Shown: positions 1 through 5,190 of the stretch, in pieces
Position numbering within the stretch: the stretch's first letter is position 1
Layout of the letters: every line of letters starts with the position of its first letter
Assembly: GCA_945890905.1 (NCBI GenBank)
Contig: CAMDDI010000100.1
Location: forward strand, 1 to 11,284
Length of the DNA stretch: 11,284 nucleotides
Reading direction: 5' to 3'
Origin: Bacteriovorax stolpii
GTDB lineage: Bacteria; Bdellovibrionota; Bacteriovoracia; Bacteriovoracales; Bacteriovoracaceae
Notes under the pieces: generated by a model
Databases searched by the model: none
Seen by the model: only the letters and a program-made list of their open reading frames with translations
What the model was told of the DNA's origin: nothing
Translations under genes and position numbers: made by a program

Positions 1-260
1 CTGTAGATTCAGGCTTTGCACCACATGCTATGCAAGTAGGTCAAACTGGTAAAACTGTGGCTCCATCCCTCTACATCGCTTGCGGAATTTCTGGGGCCAT
101 CCAACACTTGGCCGGTATGCGTACATCTAAAGTGATTGTGGCCATTAACTCTGACCCTGATGCTCCTATCTTCACTAAAGCTGATTACGGAATTGTGGGA
201 GACTTATTTCAAGTTGTTCCTGTTATGACTGAAGAATTCAAAAAGCTTCTAGGAAAATAA
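1..260 (+). CDS. etfA: Electron transfer flavoprotein alpha subunit, C-terminal part (5' truncated)
   Basis: This is the last 85 codons of EtfA, read in frame from base 3 to a TAA at 258-260; the start lies outside the window. EtfA and EtfB form a soluble FAD heterodimer that passes electrons from acyl-CoA and other dehydrogenases to the ETF:quinone oxidoreductase. The visible part is the FAD-binding C-terminal domain. It carries the family block QVGQTGK followed by VAPSLYIACGISGAIQHLAG, then IVAINSDPDAPIF and ADYGIVGDLF, all strongly conserved in EtfA. The fragment is intact to a normal C-terminus. etfB would be expected just upstream but is not visible. A hairpin 21 bases after the stop may be its terminator. 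Confidence 0.95.
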   Translation, partial: VDSGFAPHAMQVGQTGKTVAPSLYIACGISGAIQHLAGMRTSKVIVAINSDPDAPIFTKADYGIVGDLFQVVPVMTEEFKKLLGK

Positions 261-264
261 ATTT

Positions 265-891
265 TTGCTGTTACAGAATTTAGCCGGCCTAATGGCCGGC
301 TTCCTTTATAAGATTTATTCCTCTTCCTACCGTTACCATCTTCATTTTGAGCATGACAGTGACAAGAAAATTTTCTTTGCTGATCTTGAAACTAAATTCC
401 CCCATGAAAAAAACCTCATCTACGCCTGCTTTCACCAGGATGATATGAGTTGTTTGCCTTATTTTTCTGACCGCAATATCTGCATACTTATATCCCAGTC
501 AAAAGATGGTGAAATTCTCGCCAGTGCTGCTGAATACATGGGTTATCAAACGGTCAGAGGATCATCACACAGAGGTGGAGTTGCTGGCCTTTTAGCAAGT
601 ATGAAAAAAGTTATTGAGGGACATAAAATGACCATCGCTGTTGATGGTCCCAAGGGACCAATCTATCAAGTAAAAGTTGGAGTCACGGCCATGTCCGATA
701 AGGCCAAACGCCCCATTGTTCCTGTGAGAGGAATTCCGAAGCGAAGTTATGTTTTCAAAAATAGCTGGAACAAAGCGACTTTGCCCATGCCTTTCACTGC
801 CATTGATTTGTATATTGGGAAAATTGATTTCTACACTACTGAAACTCTTGAATCGAAGATGAAATCACTTTTTGAGCTGAACCGCGGTTAG
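265..891 (+). CDS. DUF374-type lysophospholipid acyltransferase-like protein
   Basis: This 208-residue protein resembles the DUF374 branch (PF04028) of the lysophospholipid acyltransferase superfamily, thought to acylate lipid or lipid A-type acceptors at the inner membrane. The visible evidence is ACFHQDD at 54-60 (family HG/HX-type active-site region), ISQSKDGE at 76-83, VRGSSHRGG at 97-105, and DGPKGP at 127-132 followed by VKVGVTAMSDKAKRPIVPV, which is the DUF374 signature. A short hydrophobic N-terminus (residues 5-18) is typical. The start is uncertain. TTG at 265 has AGGA at 251-254, inside the end of etfA, with a 10-nt spacer. ATG at 292 lies within the hairpin loop and stem and has no clear ribosome site. 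The 3' end overlaps the convergent ankyrin gene by 27 bp. The family assignment is firm; the substrate is unknown. Confidence 0.85.
   Translation: MLLQNLAGLMAGFLYKIYSSSYRYHLHFEHDSDKKIFFADLETKFPHEKNLIYACFHQDDMSCLPYFSDRNICILISQSKDGEILASAAEYMGYQTVRGSSHRGGVAGLLASMKKVIEGHKMTIAVDGPKGPIYQVKVGVTAMSDKAKRPIVPVRGIPKRSYVFKNSWNKATLPMPFTAIDLYIGKIDFYTTETLESKMKSLFELNRG
282..309 (+). terminator. Terminator-like hairpin after etfA, lying inside the next gene's 5' end
   Basis: The 8-bp arms AGCCGGCC (282-289) and GGCCGGCT (294-301) are perfectly complementary around a TAAT loop. The following bases, TCCTTTAT, are only a weak T-tract. The GC-rich stem and its place just behind etfA suggest an intrinsic terminator or attenuator. 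The degraded T-tract and the overlap with the next reading frame make its efficiency uncertain. Confidence 0.45.
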
Positions 892-1281
892 GGCCTTATA
901 GCTTCGAAGAATCAATGCACTCTCTAAGCATTTATCCAATTCTTGATTAGCAATTACTGAAACTTCACGAGCTGCAGATATCTGTTTAATCACTAAATCC
1001 AGAGCTGTATCCCCTAGTTTTGAGATGACATTCACCTGTGCTTGATTTTTAGTTAGATAACCAACAGTGTTTACACTGCAATTCATTGAAGCAGACATAA
1101 GTGGCGTAAAACCATGATAGAAACCAGGACTTCCCGAAGTTAATCTCTCATTGATATTACTTCCGTTCTTGATTAATGCTTCAACTTCTTCTGCTTGATC
1201 TGCACTTGCTAGAGAATGAAGCTCACCGGCAGATGCAAAAGTTGAAATCATATAAATCAATATGAAGAAAAAAGATTTCAT
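865..1281 (-). CDS. Small secreted ankyrin-repeat protein
   Basis: This is a 138-residue protein with a clear signal peptide: K2, a hydrophobic run FFFILIYMISTF, and probable cleavage after ASA at residue 18. The mature part has about two to three ankyrin-like repeats. One is near 20-47 (LHSLASADQAEEVEALIKNG, then NIN). A second is at 57-86 (FTPLMSASMN..VGYLTKNQAQVNVISK). A partial third begins GDTALDLVIKQ at 90-100. Ankyrin repeats mediate protein-protein contacts, so a periplasmic partner-binding role is plausible, but no partner is shown. It starts 2 nt after the stop of the Gln-rich gene, with AAGG six bases before its ATG, so the two are probably co-transcribed. Its 3' end overlaps the acyltransferase gene by 27 bp in the convergent direction. 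No terminator is visible there. Confidence 0.8.
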   Translation of the reverse strand: MKSFFFILIYMISTFASAGELHSLASADQAEEVEALIKNGSNINERLTSGSPGFYHGFTPLMSASMNCSVNTVGYLTKNQAQVNVISKLGDTALDLVIKQISAAREVSVIANQELDKCLESALILRSYKALTAVQLKK

Positions 1282-1283
1282 TG

Positions 1284-2231
1284 CTAGCCTTGAACTGGAT
1301 TTTGATTTTGTTGTTCAGGATTAAATTCTAATTCCTGCATCGCCTGCTCACCCTGAAGCATTTGGAAACCTTGCTGCTGGTTTTCAGGATCTTGCAAGGC
1401 CTGTTGTTGGAAGGATGCATCGGGATCTTGCGCAGGGGCCTGCTCTTGAGCTTGAACTGTTTCCATGCCTTGCGGTGGAACATAACCAATTTCACTCTCA
1501 GTTTGAGCGGTATCTTGTCCGTTATTGGAATACGCTGCCATATCAACATTTTGTTCTGCATCTGATTGAGCGGCCAGGGTTTGCTCTTGTTGCTCTAAAG
1601 AAGGCTCACCAGTGAATTTTAATCGCGTTCCTTCTAAGGGACCATTAGTTAAAGTAACCATATAGGAATTCTGATCCACTTGATACATCATCCCGCTATA
1701 GAGCTCTCCACCTAAATCATATTCAAATACATTTCCCGCCATTTCAGAGAATGAAACTGAAACACCTTCACCATTCGGAAGGGAAACAGAGAGTGATTCA
1801 ATGACCCCACCGTTAGTTACAAGACTTCCGGTGTATTGAGAATTATTTAAACCTTGTTGCCATTTTTTAGGATTCACCACTTCGGTAAGAGTGAGATCTA
1901 ATTCTTCTTGTACAGCTGCAGTAGGCGCTAATGCTACTGCTTGAGTCTCTGGAGCACTTTTCGTTTCAATTGTAGGTATACTTCGTGGGGTCTGAGCTAG
2001 CTTTGGATAAATCTGATTTTCGCTGTTCATTTTTTGCCATTTAATTGAAGCAGCACCTCGTGCAGACTCAGTGACCCCATAAACTTCATCTAAGCGTTTT
2101 ACAAATTTCATCTCCACACTTGATATGCTCGATTCCGAATTAATAACTACAGCATTGTAGGTACCAATCACCATGAAGAGCCCGGTGGCGATAAAGGAAA
2201 GTGATTTTTTGTTAAACGTATCAAAGCTCAT
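1284..2231 (-). CDS. Membrane-anchored protein with glutamine-rich C-terminal tail, function unknown
   Basis: I do not recognise this 315-residue protein. It has one hydrophobic segment at about 11-30 after KK at 8-9, either a membrane anchor or an uncleaved signal. A region rich in Thr, Pro and Ala (80-108) follows. A probable beta-rich domain spans about 109-209, including YTGSLVTNGGVIESLSVSLP and MVTLTNGPLEGTRLKF. The tail from 211 to 315 contains 27 glutamines in 105 residues, with QQQ runs, many acidic residues and few hydrophobics, so it is likely disordered. The whole shape suggests an envelope protein facing the periplasm. AGGGG at 2238-2242 gives a good ribosome site for the ATG. It is the first gene of a two-gene unit with the ankyrin protein, and a sigma-54-like element lies just upstream. 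Confidence 0.75.
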   Translation of the reverse strand: MSFDTFNKKSLSFIATGLFMVIGTYNAVVINSESSISSVEMKFVKRLDEVYGVTESARGAASIKWQKMNSENQIYPKLAQTPRSIPTIETKSAPETQAVALAPTAAVQEELDLTLTEVVNPKKWQQGLNNSQYTGSLVTNGGVIESLSVSLPNGEGVSVSFSEMAGNVFEYDLGGELYSGMMYQVDQNSYMVTLTNGPLEGTRLKFTGEPSLEQQEQTLAAQSDAEQNVDMAAYSNNGQDTAQTESEIGYVPPQGMETVQAQEQAPAQDPDASFQQQALQDPENQQQGFQMLQGEQAMQELEFNPEQQNQNPVQG

Positions 2232-2255
2232 AGTAATCCCCTGTGCCTCTATCTA

Positions 2256-2271
2256 AGCAATCGGAATGCCA
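2256..2271 (-). promoter_or_regulatory. Candidate sigma-54 (-24/-12) promoter
   Basis: On the minus strand the bases read TGGCATTCCGATTGCT. The known RpoN consensus is TGGCACG-N4-TTGCW. All conserved positions match except C6 and G7, and the GG and GC doublets have the required 10-nt register. The predicted start, about 12 bases past the GC, falls near 2245. That leaves a leader of roughly 14 nt that still includes the AGGGG ribosome site. It would drive the Gln-rich and ankyrin genes. It is a pattern match only; no enhancer site was identified. Confidence 0.4.
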
Positions 2272-2400
2272 AATGGAGGGGGTATAAAGACTTGAATACT
2301 CGATGTGTAGATAAATTAGGCTGTAAGTAAGTACGCGGATGTATAAAATATGGACACTTTCCATTGGAAAAGCGCAAGAATCTGTATCTTTATTAATCGC

Positions 2401-2434
2401 TTAAAACGCAAAAGACCCACAGATGGTGGGTCTT
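2401..2434 (-). terminator. Second hairpin of a tandem terminator pair
   Basis: The 9-bp arms AAGACCCAC (2412-2420) and GTGGGTCTT (2426-2434) are perfectly complementary around a 5-base loop. Read on the minus strand the stem is followed by TTGCGTTTTAA, a broken T-tract. It lies about 21 bases beyond the stronger terminator and may act as a backup. It could also act as a weak barrier ahead of the next minus-strand gene. Confidence 0.5.
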
Positions 2435-2454
2435 GATAAGGAGAAAAACTGGGC

Positions 2455-2480
2455 AAAAAAAAAGCTCCCGAAGGAGCTTT
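2455..2480 (-). terminator. Intrinsic terminator with UUCG tetraloop
   Basis: On the minus strand, AAAGCTCC, loop TTCG and GGAGCTTT form an 8-bp stem. The stem ends in a run of nine T (plus-strand A at 2455-2463), partly inside its 3' arm. UUCG is an exceptionally stable RNA tetraloop. The hairpin begins 7 bases past the stop of the ribbon-helix-helix gene, so it ends that gene and probably the whole mrp unit. Confidence 0.92.
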
Positions 2481-2487
2481 CTAAAAA

Positions 2488-2679
2488 CTATTCAGTAACT
2501 GGGACTTGCTTAAGATAGTCAAGGTGTGAGGAACGGAATCGCTTCATAGCAATCACCACGAGGTCGGCCAATGGCATACCTGTGTTCTTCATCATGAGTT
2601 CAAAATCCTCAGCAACTTTCTTCTCGATTTTAACTGCGATTTCTTTTAATTCGCCTTCATTTTGTTTTTGCGATTTCAT
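2488..2679 (-). CDS. Small ribbon-helix-helix-like protein
   Basis: This 63-residue protein has the length and pattern of an Arc/CopG/MetJ-type ribbon-helix-helix DNA-binding dimer. A lysine-rich N-terminus leads into a strand, EIAVKIEKK (13-21). Helix one follows (VAEDFELMMKNTG, 22-34), then a turn, then helix two (PLADLVVIAMKRFRSSH, 36-52). This is a fold-level inference; I recognise no specific family. AGGGG lies 6 bases before the ATG. The gene is 42 bp downstream of the DUF4388-like gene on the same strand and is followed at once by a strong terminator, so it is the last gene of that unit. A weak promoter of its own may sit in the gap. No toxin-like partner is adjacent, which argues against an antitoxin. 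It may be a transcriptional regulator. Confidence 0.7.
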   Translation of the reverse strand: MKSQKQNEGELKEIAVKIEKKVAEDFELMMKNTGMPLADLVVIAMKRFRSSHLDYLKQVPVTE

Positions 2680-2708
2680 ATTTACCCCTGATCTAAAAAA
2701 TTTGGATT

Positions 2709-2737
2709 ATCTTAGCCATTTTTACGAGTTTCGTGAA
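2709..2737 (-). promoter_or_regulatory. Possible internal sigma-70-type promoter for the RHH gene
   Basis: On the minus strand TTCACG (2732-2737) and TAAGAT (2709-2714) are separated by 17 bases and sit about 30 bases before the ATG of the small ribbon-helix-helix gene. Each hexamer deviates from consensus at two positions. The -35 lies inside the end of the DUF4388-like gene. The RHH gene could therefore be read both from the operon and on its own. Confidence 0.3.
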
Positions 2738-3270
2738 GCGATGATCTTCAAGGCACTTTTTTTCCTCAAACCCACCAAAGCCCATGTAATTTCGTGATCT
2801 AACAAAGGGCAGTGCTGATAGATGTCATAGGGAGTGTTCCACTCAGTTAGAGTTAATAGCACCGCGTACTCTTCTGGTGTGACTGGTAGGCTGTCGTCTA
2901 CAAACTCTCCATCAATGAGAATTTTTACATTTTCAGGCGGCTTCATCTTGAGAGATTCACGGTACTGCTTTAGAACTTCGGCCATCTTGGTTTTTAGTAC
3001 AGCGTAGGGGTAATGAATATGACGTTCAATATCCTCTACCACCTCTGGTTCCACCACATAAGAAAATGAGTTTAACGAAAACTCTTGAATCACAAGTTGA
3101 TAAAAAGCTTTAAGGCCCTTTTGTCCTTGAAAAAGAACTTGCAGCAACTCTCCGTCTTTAAATAAGAGGTGACCTAAGTATTGCCGGTTAAATTGCGAAA
3201 GGATATTCACCTTACCGGTAAAGTGCACCGTGATCTGCTCTTCAATGACTGAAGTGATTCTCAAATCCAT
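2722..3270 (-). CDS. DUF4388-like (PATAN) protein with C-terminal winged-helix-like region
   Basis: This is a 182-residue protein. Residues about 15-73 (VHFTGKVNILSQ..GHLLFKDGELLQVLFQGQKGLKAFYQLV..FSYV) follow the DUF4388/PATAN pattern: a small domain where a 'G.l.f.dG.l..a...g..G..A...l' motif is conserved. It is common in Deltaproteobacteria and Bdellovibrionota and often linked to regulatory or motility proteins. Residues about 84-110 look helical. Residues 127-178 (PVTPEEYAVLLTLTEWNTPYDIYQHCPLLDHEITWALVGLRKKSALKI) resemble a winged helix, common after this domain. No enzyme motif is visible, so it is probably an adaptor or regulator. Its ATG overlaps the mrp stop as TAATG, implying translational coupling. 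No ribosome site needs to be invoked. Confidence 0.7.
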   Translation of the reverse strand: MDLRITSVIEEQITVHFTGKVNILSQFNRQYLGHLLFKDGELLQVLFQGQKGLKAFYQLVIQEFSLNSFSYVVEPEVVEDIERHIHYPYAVLKTKMAEVLKQYRESLKMKPPENVKILIDGEFVDDSLPVTPEEYAVLLTLTEWNTPYDIYQHCPLLDHEITWALVGLRKKSALKIIASRNS

Positions 3271-4448
3271 TACTTATTCATTCCAAAAATTTTAGACATG
3301 AGACCTGGTTTCGGAGGAGCTTTATTGGGCATAAAAAATCTTTCTACTTTTTGAGTCACACTCATAAAGCTATTCCAGACTGGACGACCTTCAAAAGATT
3401 CTTGGGCCATATACGGCTCACCTTTATCAGAACCTGTGCGAAGTTCAATTTCCAGTGGGATTTGTCCCAGAAGCTGAGTTTCAAGCTGTTCAACTGCTCT
3501 CCCAACTCCACCCTCACCAAAAATATGATGTTCAGTTCCGCAGTGGTTACAAATAAATGAGCTCATGTTTTCAACCATCCCAACAATTGGAAGATTGAGT
3601 TTTTTAAACATCTCCAGACCTTTCTTGGCATCAAGCAACGCTACATCCTGAGGTGTGGAAATAATAATCGCACCATCCACATGAGCATTCTGAATCATTG
3701 ATAGTTGGATATCACCAGTACCGGGAGGAAGATCAATCAGAAGGAAATCAGTTCCAGTCCAATCAACATCAAAAAGAAATTGATTCAGCACTCCACCAAG
3801 CATGGGTCCGCGCCAAATAACCGGATCTTTTTCATCAATAAAAAATCCAAAGCTCATGAATTTTATTCCGAAGGCTTCTACAGGAATAATTTTTCTCTCA
3901 GAATTTGAACGAGGCTTCTCTTCTCTTTTACCAAAAATCATGGGTAGTGAAGGTCCATAGATATCGGCATCAATGACACCTACTTTGTGGCCGAGCTTTG
4001 CAAGAGTAATAGCTAAGTTTGCTGTAAAAGTTGATTTCCCTACCCCACCCTTACCCGAACCAATGGCAATAATTTTACCAACACCTGGAACGGGTTTTTT
4101 AGTTCCTACAGTTCCGTGGCCCGTTTTAATTTGTGCCGGCTGGGTTGGTTCTACAGGGGCAGCCTTAGGGGCAACGCCATCTTTATCCAGGGCCTTAAAA
4201 ACGTCCTGAGATTGGGAAGATGTCGTTTTGATAATGATATTATCAAGGCCAACTAAATCCGAGAGACATTTTTGAATTTCACCCTCAATAGCGCGCTTTT
4301 CAACAGGAGAAATGCCATCACGATTATACTGTCCAGTTACTTTATCGCCATCAACCGATATATGCTGCCAGCGATTTTCTGAAGCAAAGCTCTGCCCGGT
4401 AGCGGGATTTTTAATTTCATTTAAGCGTTTTTTGATCTCATCTAACAT
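3270..4448 (-). CDS. mrp: Mrp/ApbC/NBP35-family iron-sulfur carrier ATPase
   Basis: This 392-residue protein is a member of the Mrp (ApbC) P-loop ATPases, which bind a labile Fe-S cluster as dimers and deliver it to apo-proteins in the cytoplasm. The deviant Walker A GSGKGGVGKST is at 130-140, with the signature lysine. The switch region includes DADIYGPSLP (160-169), and Walker B is LLIDLPPGTGD (236-246). The CxxC pair that bridges the cluster is C300 and C303 (ICNHCG). An N-terminal DUF59/MIP18-type domain covers about 1-78. Its usual DPE motif is altered to NPATG at 14-18, and a Pro/Ala linker (91-120) follows. The ATG has AAGGAA seven bases upstream. It is the first gene of a unit with the DUF4388-like and ribbon-helix-helix genes and is divergent from the HAMP gene. 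Family assignment is certain; the client proteins are not known. Confidence 0.95.
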   Translation of the reverse strand: MLDEIKKRLNEIKNPATGQSFASENRWQHISVDGDKVTGQYNRDGISPVEKRAIEGEIQKCLSDLVGLDNIIIKTTSSQSQDVFKALDKDGVAPKAAPVEPTQPAQIKTGHGTVGTKKPVPGVGKIIAIGSGKGGVGKSTFTANLAITLAKLGHKVGVIDADIYGPSLPMIFGKREEKPRSNSERKIIPVEAFGIKFMSFGFFIDEKDPVIWRGPMLGGVLNQFLFDVDWTGTDFLLIDLPPGTGDIQLSMIQNAHVDGAIIISTPQDVALLDAKKGLEMFKKLNLPIVGMVENMSSFICNHCGTEHHIFGEGGVGRAVEQLETQLLGQIPLEIELRTGSDKGEPYMAQESFEGRPVWNSFMSVTQKVERFFMPNKAPPKPGLMSKIFGMNK

Positions 4449-4515
4449 AGTATTTCCTTAACCTGATAATAATGGTCTCTTAATCGACAAATGTTTCCAT
4501 CTAGTAGAAGTCTTC

Positions 4516-4532
4516 ACATCATTTTATGATGT
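4516..4532. repeat. Perfect 17-bp inverted repeat upstream of the HAMP gene
   Basis: ACATCAT (4516-4522) and ATGATGT (4526-4532) are perfectly complementary around TTT. The site lies in the 112-bp divergent gap between mrp and the HAMP-like gene, 28 bases before the preferred TTG start. It has the size of an operator for a dimeric regulator. As RNA it would form only a weak 7-bp hairpin with a very tight loop. Confidence 0.5.
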
Positions 4533-4560
4533 TAGATAAACCTTGAATAGGACAAAGAAC

Positions 4561-5118
4561 TTGGCATATTACAAACGATCCATCTTTCTAGTAGATAAGA
4601 ATTTCCAGTTGAAATTCAGTCTTATCATGGTTTCCTTGATATTTCTTTCGAGTTTAATTTTTCCACTGCTATTTATTGATTTTCTCGACGAAATGGCGGC
4701 TATTTACCCAGCCTTAACTAATTCTATTCTTCAGAATCGTACAGACTTAATACTCTTTTTGATTCCCCTTCAAATCCTATTTATTTTTGTCGTATTTATT
4801 CTTGTGATTTTTATTACCCACAAAATCGCTGGCCCACTGTATAAACTAAAGGATCACCTTGCAAAAATTCGTGAGGGAGAGCCTATAACGCCCATCGTAT
4901 TTCGAAATGGTGACTATTTTCATGATGTAGCTGAGGAAGTTAGTTTATTTCTTGATACCGTCAAAAATAAACAGGAAGCTGACTTTCAATATTTGGAAGA
5001 AATTTCAACTTATATTGAAAACCTCTCACCAGCGATCCCCGAAGACAAACGTCCTGTGCTTAACGAGATTTCACGTCGATTATTAGATATCCGTTCACGC
5101 TATAAAAAGCCCCTTTAA
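4561..5118 (+). CDS. Two-pass membrane protein with HAMP-like domain and no output domain
   Basis: I chose the TTG at 4561 (185 residues) because AGGA at 4549-4552 lies eight bases before it. The in-frame TTG at 4543 has no ribosome site. A short basic segment precedes a first membrane helix (about 19-40) and a small external loop of about 22 residues (41-62). A second helix follows (about 63-87, very rich in Ile, Phe and Val). Then comes a HAMP-like region at 88-135 (HKIAGPLYKLKDHLAKIREGEP..VFRNGDYFHDVAEEVSLFLDTV), with the GP..L and acidic elements typical of HAMP. A helical tail ends the protein. There is no kinase, cyclase or chemotaxis signalling domain, so it is a stand-alone sensor or adaptor at most. 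The lytic transglycosylase gene follows 72 bp downstream on the same strand. Confidence 0.7.
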   Translation: MAYYKRSIFLVDKNFQLKFSLIMVSLIFLSSLIFPLLFIDFLDEMAAIYPALTNSILQNRTDLILFLIPLQILFIFVVFILVIFITHKIAGPLYKLKDHLAKIREGEPITPIVFRNGDYFHDVAEEVSLFLDTVKNKQEADFQYLEEISTYIENLSPAIPEDKRPVLNEISRRLLDIRSRYKKPL

Positions 5119-5121
5119 TTA

Positions 5122-5150
5122 TTAGAAAATATTCTGAATGATGTTATACT
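5122..5150 (+). promoter_or_regulatory. Candidate extended -10 promoter for the transglycosylase gene
   Basis: TGTTATACT at 5142-5150 is a TGn extended -10 with one mismatch to TATAAT. TTAGAA sits 17 bases upstream as a poor -35, as is usual for extended -10 promoters. The predicted start near 5157 leaves a leader of about 34 bases before the ATG at 5191. The transglycosylase could be transcribed independently of the HAMP gene. Confidence 0.5.
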
Positions 5151-5190
5151 TTTTCAATCATCCATGAGGGACGATTAAACGCTAAGGTTA

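Noticed and set aside
1328..1615. Several open frames on both strands across the Gln-rich tail
   Set aside because: They arise from the low-complexity CAG/CAA-rich coding sequence and show no ribosome sites or protein motifs.
2488..3270. Toxin-antitoxin pair made of the ribbon-helix-helix protein and its upstream neighbour
   Set aside because: The neighbour is DUF4388-like and 182 residues long with no toxin motif, and gene order and spacing do not fit a typical module.
4543..4560. TTG at 4543 as the start of the HAMP-like protein
   Set aside because: No ribosome site precedes it, and the AGGA that serves TTG 4561 lies inside this extension.
4526..5145. ATGATGT shared by the inverted repeat at 4526 and the promoter region at 5139-5145
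   Set aside because: Seven bases is too short in AT-rich DNA, and the second copy has no matching opposite arm.
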